NCBI RefSeq assembly: GCF_001949145.1
Contig: NW_019091388.1
Coordinates: 290,896 to 334,552 of the forward strand
DNA: 43,657 bases
Direction of reading: 5' to 3'
Origin: Acanthaster planci
Taxonomy: Eukaryota; Echinodermata; Asteroidea; Valvatida; Acanthasteridae
The notes under the pieces were generated by a model that worked only from the letters and a program-made list of their open reading frames with translations, was not told the DNA's origin and ran no database searches. The translations under genes and the position numbers were made by a program. Below are positions 11,668 to 21,087 of the stretch, piece by piece; position 1 is the first letter of the stretch, and each line of letters starts with the position of its first letter.

Positions 11668-12274
11668 ATGACGACAGACAACCAGCCGAACATCTATCCA
11701 GATTTAACTGGGTATCAAACGGAATCAAACCTAACAAAAATTGACCGCCTTCAAAAGATCGAAGAAATTAAATCGCAGGCGAAACCAGTTACAAAAAGAT
11801 TAAACGGATACTTATTGCACTCGGTTACGTGGAATACAGCGTCGAAGCGATAGGCACAACTGAGTAATTACTGACCCCATAGGATTAGCGATGGAAGGTC
11901 TTGCGATCGGCGCATTTGGCGCTTACACAATGTTAAAATACGCCAGTCGCTGACAGGACCACAAAACCAAAAACTCGATCAAATCCGCGTACTTGCCGAT
12001 GGTAAATTAAACACGATAGACGAATACGTCTCACGCAATTGAAGACGGCGACATATCCCAAGAAGAATTCGTACTGAATTTATCCAAGCTGAAAAAGTTT
12101 AATGAAATGAAAGAAAAATCCGCTCAAGTACGACGACAAAATTGAAGGAAAGTAAATTGAAGAGTAGAAGAATTTGAACGACAAGTCAATGAAAGAGCGG
12201 AAGTGCTAGCCAATGAAAGGGCGGCAGTTTTTAATAAAGATCTTATGAAAAAACTTGGCGGAAAATTTGCATAA
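11668..12274 (+). pseudogene. Uncharacterised ORF 2: hydrophobic segment plus charged coiled coil, frameshifted
   Basis: The frame opens at ATG 11668 (MTTDNQPNIYPDL) and ends at TAA 12272-12274, about 200 codons, but it is carried by several frames. The N-terminal 60 residues are polar and run to a stop at 11853. After frame changes there is a short hydrophobic glycine-rich segment (GLAIGAFGAYTML, near 11900-11935), then a charged, probably helical tail with EDGDISQEEF near 12040-12070 and a QVNERAEVLANERA repeat-like stretch near 12190-12225. A membrane-anchored coiled-coil protein is the best description. It sits between ORF 1 and ORF 3 on the same strand with its own TATA box. At least two frameshifts and several stops make it dead. 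The function is unknown, and I recognise no named family. Confidence 0.6.
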
Positions 12275-12313
12275 GTCGGCCACATATACTTTTTAAACCC
12301 CTTTATTTAAAAG

Positions 12314-13525
12314 ATGGGAGCCAACTTTAGTCAATTTTCGATCGTAGTCAATAAGGACAACTGGTTTTCAGCCGAGTTTCCCAATTTAACGCACGCGTAT
12401 AAATTACCGAAAGTAACGACGGGCGAAGCGGTCAAGCGTTGGGCAAGCGAACCGATTTCGTTCTACCAAAATCAATTTAATTTCGCAGTGTATTGCGCGA
12501 CGACGACCTGCGGCGTAGGTTTTGATCTACCGACCGACTCCAATCCCTACGTGTCGGCTTTGTTTAACTTTCACATACATTATACCGTGAGAAAAAATAT
12601 TTTGCGACTGCGTGATGCCCATTCCGAGTGACGACGTATTTGACGCGTTACACAACAATTACAATCATCGGAGATTTATAGATACTTGTCTACTGTACGA
12701 CGTAGAATCAAATAAGCCCTACAAACAAACTAGAGACAAGTTATCAAACAGTTGGGCACTGCTTACTATTACGACGCCGATTATATTCCAGTCCCGGGTA
12801 AAAATAACGATCCGCACGATTTACACGTAACAAACGGCAAAAACGCGGGCTTTACTTTCATAGGTTTCCGTTGGGCAGATCTGCCAAAAGGCTTGGGTCA
12901 CACGAGTACTTATATGGTCACTTGGATCTCGCAATCGGACGCGGTCACTCTGGTTTGGTGGGTTTTTATTCCTAAAATGTGGAACTACAAAGGTGAACGA
13001 ATCGATTCGAGCTTACGTATACGCATTATTAGGCGCCCAGGCGCATACAAAGACTAGCGTTTTAGCCCCCGGCACCGGGTTAGACGCTCAAAGACAGTTT
13101 ATTACAATCGTACAAAGTCTAATACATTCAGAGCCCGATCTCGAACAATATTGATTGCCAATTTCAAGATTCGCTGCAATACGCCAAAACGCCGTTAAAT
13201 TTCGTAGTCGCACCGGGGTTATATCTGGTAACTTCCGACCTGGATTTACGCATCGGAACGTCTGAAGGTTACAGCAATAATTTACAAATCGCGACCAAAG
13301 ACATGCAAACGATTCCTAGTCTAAATTTCAGAATCAGTTTCAGAATTCGCAGATTTTGACGATGAAGTGCCAGAAAAAGAACCAACAATTTTACCTGAGC
13401 CAATTTTACCACCTATCCCCGAAAAGAAACCGTTAGACGCGCATAACGAAGAAAAGCTGTCTTTAACAATATGAGCCATTGCTGTTGGTGGAATAGGTTT
13501 TATGCTGTATAAAGTATTAACTTAG
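12314..13525 (+). pseudogene. Uncharacterised ORF 3: candidate myristoylated, C-terminally membrane-anchored protein, frameshifted
   Basis: About 400 codons from ATG 12314 to TAG 13525 in at least four frame segments. The N-terminus MGANFSQF fits the N-myristoylation rule (Gly2, Ser6). Next comes a W/F/Y-rich globular region over two frames, with VYCATTTCGVGF near 12490 and GTAYYYDADYIPVPG near 12753-12795. A long middle region follows (LLGAQAHTKTSVLAPG near 13025-13070, LDAQRQFITIV near 13082-13114). The C-terminus has a proline/glutamate-rich linker (13375-13440) and a hydrophobic AIAVGGIGFMLYKVL segment that looks like a single membrane anchor. It occupies the position where Polintons carry virion genes, and I suspect a structural or membrane protein, but no capsid fold can be shown from sequence. 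Stops near 13057, 13153, 13358 and 13474 and several indels break it. Confidence 0.6.
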
Positions 13526-13539
13526 AAAAATAAAAGGCA

Positions 13540-13583
13540 AATAAAACCTCCTTCTAAAATTTGAGAAGGAGTTTTAATTTATT
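13540..13583. terminator. Convergent hairpin flanked by AATAAA on both strands
   Basis: AATAAA on plus (13540-13545) and on minus (TTTATT at 13578-13583) flank an inverted repeat: arms 13543-13555 and 13564-13575, a 12-bp stem with one bulged C and an 8-nt loop. It lies between the stops of ORF 3 (plus, 13525) and ORF 4 (minus, 13608), so it most likely serves 3'-end formation for both converging transcripts. Confidence 0.65.
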
Positions 13584-13607
13584 TTTTTTTGCCTTGGCAA
13601 AACCCGT

Positions 13608-14568
13608 TTACACCTTTTGGACGTACGTCAAAAGTAAAACACCCGAGCCCATGAATAAAGTCCACACGTGTTCTGCGACCCAACCCACCACCTTACTAGC
13701 CACGTTTAATATTCACCCTAAAATACTGCCAATTATTTCCGGCAATGCCGCAAGAGCTTTCAACCGTCAATACATTTGCCTAATTCCAAATTTAATTGCC
13801 GTTTTATCCAATCTACGATTTCACCTTTTGATGGAGGCCCGGATTTTGGCCCTGGTTCAGGTTCAGGTCAGCACCTGGTTCAGGTTTAGGTGCTAGCGTA
13901 TAATAAAATTCTAATTCTCTCGCCTAATGTAAAATCGGAATCCACGATTGCCGAAATTGTTTCTTTAATTCGATTAAGTTGCGGGCGGAGTTTATCCGTA
14001 TCTTAATTGATAACTTCTATTCGACCTTTTCTCTCGATTTGTAAATCGTCTAATTGCTCCGAAAGTTCCACTCTTTTTGCGTCTGTCGTCACTTTTTCTG
14101 ATTCATTTTTTACCTGTTGAATTTTATCGTCTAGTTGGTATAGCGTGCCCTGGTTACGTTAGTTCTCCTTTAACTGTTTGTAACGACTCGTCCAAGGCAG
14201 CAAGCTCGCGATAATTTAATGGATCCGCAGCTGCAGGTAATTCCTTTAGCTTAATTTTTTTCCAGGTTGAATCGTTTTTAAACTCTGACTCGCTCGTTTT
14301 ATTTTTTGCCGTAGTCTGTAAATCAAAATATCTCTCATGAACCCGTCCTCGATATTGCGAGTTCAGCTATCGTCTCTAAATTAATCAATTGACCTGGGTT
14401 CTTTTTACTCGTTAATGAAACTCCCCGCGGTGCCCACTTTCCACTTTTTAAAATTTACTGGAAAATTTTAAACAAGAAAGAAAACGCGATAAAAGATACG
14501 CCGGCTTCAAAAAATAGGTCTTCGCATTCAATTAACTTATTTCGCTTGCGAAATGATTCAGATTCCAT
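13608..14568 (-). pseudogene. Uncharacterised ORF 4: coiled-coil protein with C-terminal membrane segment, frameshifted
   Basis: Reads leftwards from ATG 14568 (MESESFRKRNKLIECEDL), immediately after the stop of the neighbouring minus ORF, to a TAA at 13608: about 320 codons across several frames. The middle is highly charged and probably coiled coil (TTDAKRVELSEQLDDLQIER near 14025-14095). Near the end come a hydrophobic, amphipathic run (LNVASKVVGWVAEHVW near 13665-13715) and a short hydrophobic tail (GSGVLLLTYV), which look like membrane segments. A Pro/Glu/Gly-rich linker near 13845-13890 matches the short repeated gtt-cag motif on the plus strand. It converges on ORF 3 across a shared hairpin. 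The function is unknown. Confidence 0.55.
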
Positions 14569-15020
14569 TTATGCCGCCAAATTTTGGATTTCTAAAACCA
14601 TGTCACCAATGGTGAGGTCTGATAATTGATGATCCATTCTTTTAAAATAAGGTGAATTTAACTGTACCGATACACCAAAAAACCTACCAAGCAGTTCAGC
14701 CTAGAATCCATATAAGCTCGCGAATTTTCTGGCCTGCGGCAGGTACATAGAAATCGGCTAACTTTGGCTCTGGAGGCAACGGAAACATTTGTTTACCCGT
14801 CAATTCACTGTAAGTTGGCAACGCTTCGTCCACGTTTACAAATGTCTGTTGGCTAATACGTTCTTGTTTCAAACGTTCGTTTAGAAAGTCTAGCATGTGA
14901 GAGCGATTTTGTTCCCAGGATTCTTTCGCTTGCGTCAGTTTTTCGAACGCTAGGTCGTGACGTTTGCGTTCTTCTTATGTTTACTATAGCTCCTTCGACC
15001 ATGATTAAAGCGCTCTCCAT
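14569..15020 (-). pseudogene. Uncharacterised ORF 5: N-terminal coiled coil, frameshifted
   Basis: About 150 codons from ATG 15020 (MESALIMVEGA) to TAA 14569. The N-terminal third is a charged heptad-like helix (KRHDLAFEKLTQAKESW and NRSHMLDFLNERLKQE), followed by a proline-rich segment (DEALPTYSEL and FPLPPEPKLADFYVP) and a hydrophobic C-terminal part ending in DLTIGDMVLEIQNLAA. The longest clean piece is 14696-14896. One frameshift near 14978 and another near 14700 break it. It starts 20 bp from the integrase ATG, transcribed divergently, and its stop codon abuts the ATG of ORF 4. I recognise no family. Confidence 0.55.
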
Positions 15021-15040
15021 TTTATTTTATAATATTTTAA
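15021..15040. promoter_or_regulatory. 20-bp divergent start-to-start spacer
   Basis: Only 20 bp of A/T separate the ATGs of ORF 5 (minus, 15020) and the integrase (plus, 15041). It contains TATAATATTTT-type sequence. If both genes were transcribed separately, their core promoters must overlap each other's coding sequence, or one or both ATGs lie downstream of the true start in a longer leader. Confidence 0.4.
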
Positions 15041-15978
15041 ATGAACCAAGAATTTTCAAAGTTGTTTTATAGCCCGCAGGTTTACTGGAAAGACGAAAGC
15101 GCCCTCGATCATTTGGTACAAAAGACCGGTGCAGACAAGGTCAGTATTAGAAACTTGTTAAAAAGCAGGCAATTTGGCAAATTTAGTTACCCACACCCGA
15201 ATATGTACCCAGGCCAATGACATTACAATCGGATACTTGCCTTGGGATCGCGTAAATCATAAAATGTACAAGTACGCGTTATGAATCGTAGATGTCGGTT
15301 CGCGTTATAAAGAAGCAGAACCATTGACCAGTAAAACGGCCAAACAAGCGTCAGAAGCTGTCAGGAAAATTTACAAGAGGCCGCCGCTGACTTGGCCTAA
15401 GGTTATAATGGTAGACTCGGGATCGGAATTTAAAGGGAGTTTTAAAAGTTGATGACAAAAAATAAAGTAGAAATTCAGGTGGGAGAACCAGGCGTTCACA
15501 GGTCGTCAAACGATTTAATTCAACTTTAGCCGAGCCGGTTATTCGGCCATCAATACGAGCAAGAAATGTTAAACGTAGGTCTTCGTAACGTGGAATGGGT
15601 GAAACGCTTGCCGCGGGTCATCTTTAAACGAGGAAAAAATGCATTTAATTGACAAAGAGCTTGCAAACGCCGTCAAAAAACAAACGCCCACGGCGCCTGT
15701 AAAAAGCGAGTCGCGTGAACTTGACTCAGATGTATTATTGCGGTAACTTTATTACCTGAGTGAACAAGAGGGTGGGACCGTCAGAAGGGCAACCGATCCC
15801 GTTTGGTCCGTAGACGTTAACCAAATTGACAACGCACCAGTCAATTTAAACGAGTAAATGGCAGGCGGGTAAACACGGGACCTACTTTGTATTATTATTA
15901 AACGAGCCAAAAAGAAGTTTTGTCAAAGAACAGCTTCAAGTTGTATCCGAGGATACCGAATTACCGCCCGCTAAATAA
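15041..15978 (+). pseudogene. Polinton-type DDE (retroviral-like) integrase, inactivated
   Basis: This enzyme would join element ends to target DNA. The frame opens with MNQEFSKLFYSPQVYW at 15041, a short N-terminal helical domain of the kind seen in Polinton integrases. The rve/RNase H core follows: a GYLPWDRV segment preceded by Asp (15219), IVDVGSRYKEAEPLTSK near 15287-15342, and IMVDSGSEFKG near 15404-15431, whose Asp is the second catalytic residue. After frameshifts come the VKRFN block near 15499-15513, RLFGHQYEQEML near 15536-15571 and EWVKRLP. A C-terminal SH3-like part has VWSVDVNQ near 15804 and ends FVKEQLQVVSEDTELPP. The catalytic Glu normally preceding RFN is Lys here. At least four frameshifts and several stops are present. 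It overlaps the polymerase 3' end by 43 bp tail to tail. Confidence 0.92.
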
Positions 15979-18900
15979 TGCCCGCGGGCTAAAGTTTTAA
16001 TGTCGTCTGATAATACGTAACGCTTTGTGTCTAACGGCGAGAGACCTAATTTATTCTGCGAAACTGTGAATATCTGATGTTTATCAGATCTGAATAATTG
16101 CTGCTTATTAAAATGCTGCGTTTTTTCAAATACGGTGTTTTTGTACATTTCATGCGACAACCGTTTTTGAGTTACTACTTTTGTCACGCCCTTTGCCTTT
16201 TTCAGATTTTGCCGATCCGTTAGAATCAAGTACATTTTGGGGCGTATGCAAATGGCCTCTGAAACTGTTTGGCCTACAAATTCGTCTTTCATTTTGTCGA
16301 TGACTTTTGTATGTTTTGGGGTCGTAAAGTTTATGATCCTGTCGATAGTTACTTAAGTCGATAAATTCCGCTTTTTGCGTAGGTATTTCGTTAAATTTCT
16401 CGTTTGAATTTGAACGAGTAAAGAATCGGTATCTGTATAAAGTAAGCTTATTTTGTCGCCGAAATACGCTTTTAAAGTGTTATAATAGAAATCGTACATT
16501 AAAGCTTTGGATAGGTCGAGTACGTTTACGCCGCAGTAAATGGGTTTATCGAACTGCGTTTTTATGCGGTACATCTCAACTCATCTTTCAGCGTCTTGTG
16601 AGTCTCTCAATAAGTGCCCGTCCATTCAGAAGCGCACACTTGGTATTTTGGCGATATAACTTTTCATCCAGGGCGCCTGTTTAAACGACATTTGGTGTTT
16701 AAAGTCGATACGAGTTTATCTACCAAAGTAATTCGCTCGCCGTTTAATATTTAATCTTTTGGGTATTCTGAGAGCCATTCATTCGGGTTCGATATATTTT
16801 CTGGTGCTAGTGGGAAATCGTTATGTTTGTCGTGAAAATGTCTCGGATAATCTAACGTCACTTCGAGTATATATCCTTTTGACGCTCTTGGATAAATTTT
16901 TGAAATATACTCCGGGGTAAATTTGGTCACGTCCTGAATCCACCTGAAATGTTTTAACGGTTAAGACTGACTCATGGCCCAGCCGTATAAATTGTTATCT
17001 TCTAAATACATGATATATGACGTCGGTTTCTCGGAGTCATAATCTTTTAATTCGAGATTATTCGCTTTGGAGTAGCACTTTGCACCCATGCCAGAAATGC
17101 CGCCTCTTTTGGCTCATTCAAAGAATAGATGCTTATCGATATTTGTCAATAGTTCCAATTCGATGCCGGAGTGTTTTAGCAACGCGTCCCAAGATAATCC
17201 AGGCGAGGTATAATAATTTGCCGGGTCGTGGCCGTAATTTACTTTACACACTTTCAGGAAATTTTCAAATACGCCCGCTAGTAATAGTGCGTCCGTTTCG
17301 ACGTATAAATCGTGGTAGCCCCCGAGATTACGACATTTAAAAGTTTGCCACACGTCTTGGGCCCGAGAATATTCTTCCTCAGTAACAGACGCCTGCCTAA
17401 ACGAACTGTAAAAAGCAGTCGAGGAGGCAATTGCATTTGTTCAAAATTTATTAAACGAGTCTATGTATTCGTAAGGGTAAATTCCCCTTTCTAATAGCAT
17501 GTCGGTGCTATTTGGAAATCTTTCCCGAAGTAGGTTGAAATCGTCGGGTGAACAGTTTTTAACTAGCCTACCGAGCGACTTGGCAATGAAATGAAACGAG
17601 TCTAGAAATCTGAGTTGATCAAAGCTAAACGAAATGTAATTCTTGGTATTTTAGTGATGACTTTAATTTTACTTCCGTTAAACGCTGCAAAATTAAATGC
17701 GCGTCATATTTTTCCAAATTATGTAAAATCCGTAGGACGGGAGTTTGATTTGGGACTACTCTTAACTTTGAGTATGTCTCGAGCCCAGTGCACGCGCCAT
17801 CGAATCTGATAACCGCTTAAGAATAGTTGCACGCTTTGTGAACTTGCGTTTTGACCGTGTTTTTGTACGTGTTGGCGGTAAGTGTTCTAAAACAGGCTCA
17901 AAATCCGCATAAATTATAAATGGGGCGTCTTGCATGTTTTTTATTATTTTCAAACGTGAGAATATTTTTCCCTTTGACGGGCATTTCAACCTTGCACGCC
18001 GTTGTGTCAATTCCTTGGCAGTCTGCTTGATGTCTGGCGAGTCTTTCTTCAGTTTGAAAGTGTGACAGGCATTTGAAACACTAATATTTCTTGTGGCCAT
18101 GTTTATCAATATCGCCCATCAATCGTGAAAAGCTTTAAACCAACAACAATGACTCGTTTCGCCTTGAGTAAAATAAAGTAAATTAATGGCCTCTTTTTCG
18201 CTTTTGGTCTTGTAGAGCACGTAAGTGCCTTCTTTTTGGGTATAGCCAAATACACTGATGGCTAATTTATTCTGTGATTCGATTCGTTGAATTTGTGATG
18301 CAGGTGTCGGAAATTTACGTTTGTGAAATTTAAGCCGTCTTCTTTAGTGTAGGTAGGCGGTCTGTCCTCGTGTATACATTTTGGGTTTTTTCCAAATGAT
18401 GCTTGACATTGTCTTAATATAATTTTAAAACTGCTTGCAACGCTCAGGGAATGCACTCTTGAGCTTTTTTATTTTTAACGTTGACAATAGCAGTTTTGGC
18501 CGCTAAATATTTTGGGAGTGGAATATAGGTTGCTACGACTGGATTATACTTTACCACGTTGATAAAAAAGGTGTGTACTTTATCAAACACCCAACCTGAG
18601 CCTAGCTGCTCGTGAGCTTCCACGTCTTCTAAATGCTGTGCAATGTGCTGGCTTAACGCTTCTTTAATTCCTATTTTATAGAAGACCGCGTTATTTTTAC
18701 TCGTAAATGTAATAATACCGAGTTTAGATTCTGCTCCAAGTTTTTCCATTTCGAACTGAATTTTGATGGCTGTTTGTAATTTGGAAGAGCCAATTTCCTT
18801 AAACTCGGCAAGTGCTTTGTTTCGATACACGTTCTCTAAAAATCGAAAAAATGAATCAGGTCGTCTGCGTAGAAATTAGGCACCAGTTCCCAATTTCTGT

Positions 18901-19262
18901 AATCGTCCCTGAATCGCCTTATTCTCCGAATATCCACTTTTTCAATCGCTTGCGGCTTAATGTACGCTTTGATCGCAGTGATTAACTCCGCTCGTAATAT
19001 TCTTCCTTTTACGCCCGTTGCTGTAAATTCTGTGTTATTGTCTTGGACTGTCTGTAAGAGTTGACGATATGACCGGCGAATGAGATTTCTAAATTGCCGT
19101 TGAATGTCTTGAATCGCTTTTACTAGCTCCGGCTTTGTGTGACCGGAGGGTGCCGGTAATGGGATGTTGTACTGCCTGACAAAGTCCGCTAAAAACGATT
19201 TTTTTCAATTGCCTAAAGTCTGATAATACCGGGCGGCCCCGTGGTTTGGGTTCTCTATTCAT
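15936..19262 (-). pseudogene. Protein-primed family B DNA polymerase (Polinton pPolB), inactivated
   Basis: The element's replicase, about 1,100 codons over many frames. From the N-terminus: MNREPKPRGRP (19262), a basic start with an AT-hook-like GRP core; a conserved leader domain (GSGWVFDKVHTFF and TYIPLPKYLAAKTAIVNVKN near 18450-18600); a degraded zinc-finger-like C/H segment near 18000-18080; Exo I FIIYADFE near 17910; Exo II HNLEKYDAHLILQ near 17690; Exo III FDQLRFLDSFHF near 17600; YPYEYIDS near 17470; the GYHDLYVETDALLLAGVF block near 17270-17320; motif A region YLEDNNLYGWAMSQ (17011-16970); and motif [11 protein letters not shown] near 16420-16445. The tail ends LSDDIKTLARGHY near 15985-16020. 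Motif B is not recognisable and the motif A Asp is Glu. About ten frameshifts or stops break the frame. Confidence 0.94.
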
Positions 19263-19267
19263 GTCTC

Positions 19268-19280
19268 TATTTATATATAG
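19268..19280 (-). promoter_or_regulatory. TATA-like element at polymerase start
   Basis: Reading the minus strand, TATATATAAATAG sits only about 6 bp before the ATG at 19262. That is too close for a conventional TATA box serving this ATG, so either the element is not a TATA box or the true start codon lies further downstream. Confidence 0.35.
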
Positions 19281-19292
19281 GTTTTTAAATTG

Positions 19293-19491
19293 AATCTAAT
19301 TTTTCCTAGGGCACCCTGACGAGAGCTGTTTTTCCGGTGGTGGAAAGTCCCCAGGAAAAGTCCCGCGTTTGTGTGTTTGGAAGCGTCGCGCCAATTGGGT
19401 CGCGTAGAGGTCGCGCCTGTTGGGGGAAGTCCGCGCTGGTTTGGAGTAGGAAAAGAGGGGCAAGGTGTGAAACCGGCGCACCCCTACGACT
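19293..19491 (-). repeat. Right terminal inverted repeat of Polinton-like element
   Basis: The reverse complement matches 11125-11345. The outer block (19435-19491) is almost identical to the left end, with aaccgg/cgccgg and agtagt/agtcgt differences. The inner half has several indels. It ends 31 bp before the polymerase ATG. Confidence 0.9.
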
Positions 19492-21087
19492 ACGATGTAT
19501 GTCACAGGAGTTAAAGTATGCATTCTGTTTTTGGTCTCCCAAACAATCGGTTACTGTAAACGTGCCATTCAATCCTACTTTCATCCAGACATCAATTTCT
19601 AAGGTACAGAATTTCTATTTTGAATAGTTTCTCCCTGAATTGTTGACAGTGGGTTCTCCTTAAGAGACGGCATCGATGTCAAGTACTTTTCAAGGTCTTT
19701 GTTAAATCTGCAGAGAATACATAGATGTACGTGATAATGCATTCATTTACTATGATTGTAATGCTTCTCTTACTTTCTTTTCTGCATTACAACTTTCTTA
19801 ACGGAAAAATACAGAAATTAGGGGTGCATTTTGATTCAATATAACTGTGAATTTTAGACAGAAAAACAACTCCACTGAAAATAATTGTAATAATAATAAA
19901 ACTCATTGCATAAGAAACAACAGAAGAAAATTCTCTAGACTCTCTTACCCGTTGACTTTGTTAGAACCAGCGTGAACATTCCTTTGTTCACCTGTGGTTA
20001 AGGAAACTTGGGGAAAATGCTCCTTTTTCTCCAACAAGGATAACCCCTTCGAGCTGGATTTTTGAAGACGATTTCCCCGACTGTTCCTCTTGATTTTGAC
20101 ACGGATAACTTTGACCCCAAAATGCCTATGAAACTGTTTTTCAGAGAGTGGAAAACATTGTGTGGACGTGTGCGAGACCACACAATGCCATCATTCCCTA
20201 CATTATGTGACCCTCTTACATTATGTATGCCACGCCTGCACACCTGTCAGGTCATGGATTTTGTCCATCCGTGCCATGCCGCCCATGAAAGCCATGTGTG
20301 CACTTGAGGTGTTCCAGCACGGTATCTGGTTCAACGCACTGGTCTTTTGTCTCTGTGTGTCCAATGCAGGGTTCTTCGTGGAAAGATGTCTAGGTACTAG
20401 CCTCGGTGCCAGTCACATACACGGACGTATATAAAAAAAAAACCTGGACTTGCAACGCCTTTGAATGAAAAAGAAGCCAACCAGCGGCCATTTTACCGGG
20501 CCGACTACAAAGGCGAGGGTTGGCTCCCCACTATNCGTCCGTGGTCACATAGCATAACATAGCATGGACAGCAGTACATGCATGAGCTCCTGGGCCAGTG
20601 CAGGTGTATGTATCCTGTTCAGGAAAATTGACTTGAATTTGTCTGTGCACATGCACTTTCTCAGTTCTCTGCTTTGGAATCAGCTGGCCTGAGATGTAGT
20701 TGTGATCAGCAGATACTACTGGAGTCTGTACAGGTAACTGCGTCTTATATTCGCTGATTTCCTTACTGTAGTCACCTCCTGTGTTCAGGGTGAGTTTGTT
20801 ACACTTCTTCCCGTCCTCAAAATGGCAAGCACACGTTCTGTTAGATTGACCTGATTTCCATGGGCAGCCGTCACGCCTGTACATGAATTTTATAGAATAA
20901 AAACCAAATTCAGGGATAACTTTAGAAAGCATGTGAGAAATGATGATCAAATGCCTAATGTCAACTGAGTTTTTTTTAGTTGGATTGAAAATGTCAACAA
21001 CTTGATAACTAAATGTTGATCGACCAATCACGCAAAAATCGTGCAATCATAAGTAGTAGCATCCATCAGAACTCAGAAACTGTCCCT
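19492..21087. other. Flank between the two large elements
   Basis: Apart from the possible exon at 20531-20888, nothing is recognised. The overlapping frames at 19945-20434 on both strands are mutual shadows. A single unresolved base (N) lies at 20535. Confidence 0.4.
20531..20888 (-). CDS. Possible exon of an unrecognised Cys-containing protein
   Basis: Part of a minus-strand open frame spanning 20531-21046 (171 codons), the longest in the window. On the minus strand a pyrimidine/A-rich stretch ending CATGTACAG at about 20880 could be a 3' splice site, after which the frame reads RDGCPWKSGQSNRTCACHF and GKKCNKLTLN, then a polar stretch, then TCTGPGAHACTAVHAM near 20560-20605. The Cys spacing and one N-x-T sequon (NRT) suggest an extracellular protein, but I recognise no domain. 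The frame runs into the N at 20535. It may be a real exon, part of a repeat, or chance; low confidence. Confidence 0.33.

Larger units (their letters stand above)
11125..19491. mobile_element. Decayed Polinton/Maverick-like (adintovirus-like) element
   Basis: An 8.37-kb unit bounded by terminal inverted repeats that begin AGTAGTAGGGG on the left and end CCCCTACGACT on the right, matching the 5'-AG...CT-3' ends known for Polintons. The flanks ACAAT (11120-11124) and ACGAT (19492-19496) match 4 of 5 and may be the decayed target duplication. It encodes a protein-primed family B DNA polymerase and a DDE integrase, the pair that defines Polintons, plus five ORFs of unknown function. I recognise no FtsK/HerA-type ATPase, adenain-like protease or jelly-roll capsid. 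Nearly every ORF is broken by frameshifts or stops. Codon and base use differ from the flanks (many CG dinucleotides: acg, cgt, tcg). Confidence 0.93.

Noticed and set aside
17017-17494. Plus-strand frames at 17017-17494
   Set aside because: Antisense shadows of the polymerase, whose conserved motifs read on the minus strand.
11125-19491. Packaging ATPase, adenain-like protease or jelly-roll major capsid within the Polinton-like element
   Set aside because: I looked for Walker A/B patterns, a His-Asp/Glu-Cys protease pattern and capsid-like blocks in all frames by eye and found none that were convincing. Diverged versions cannot be excluded.
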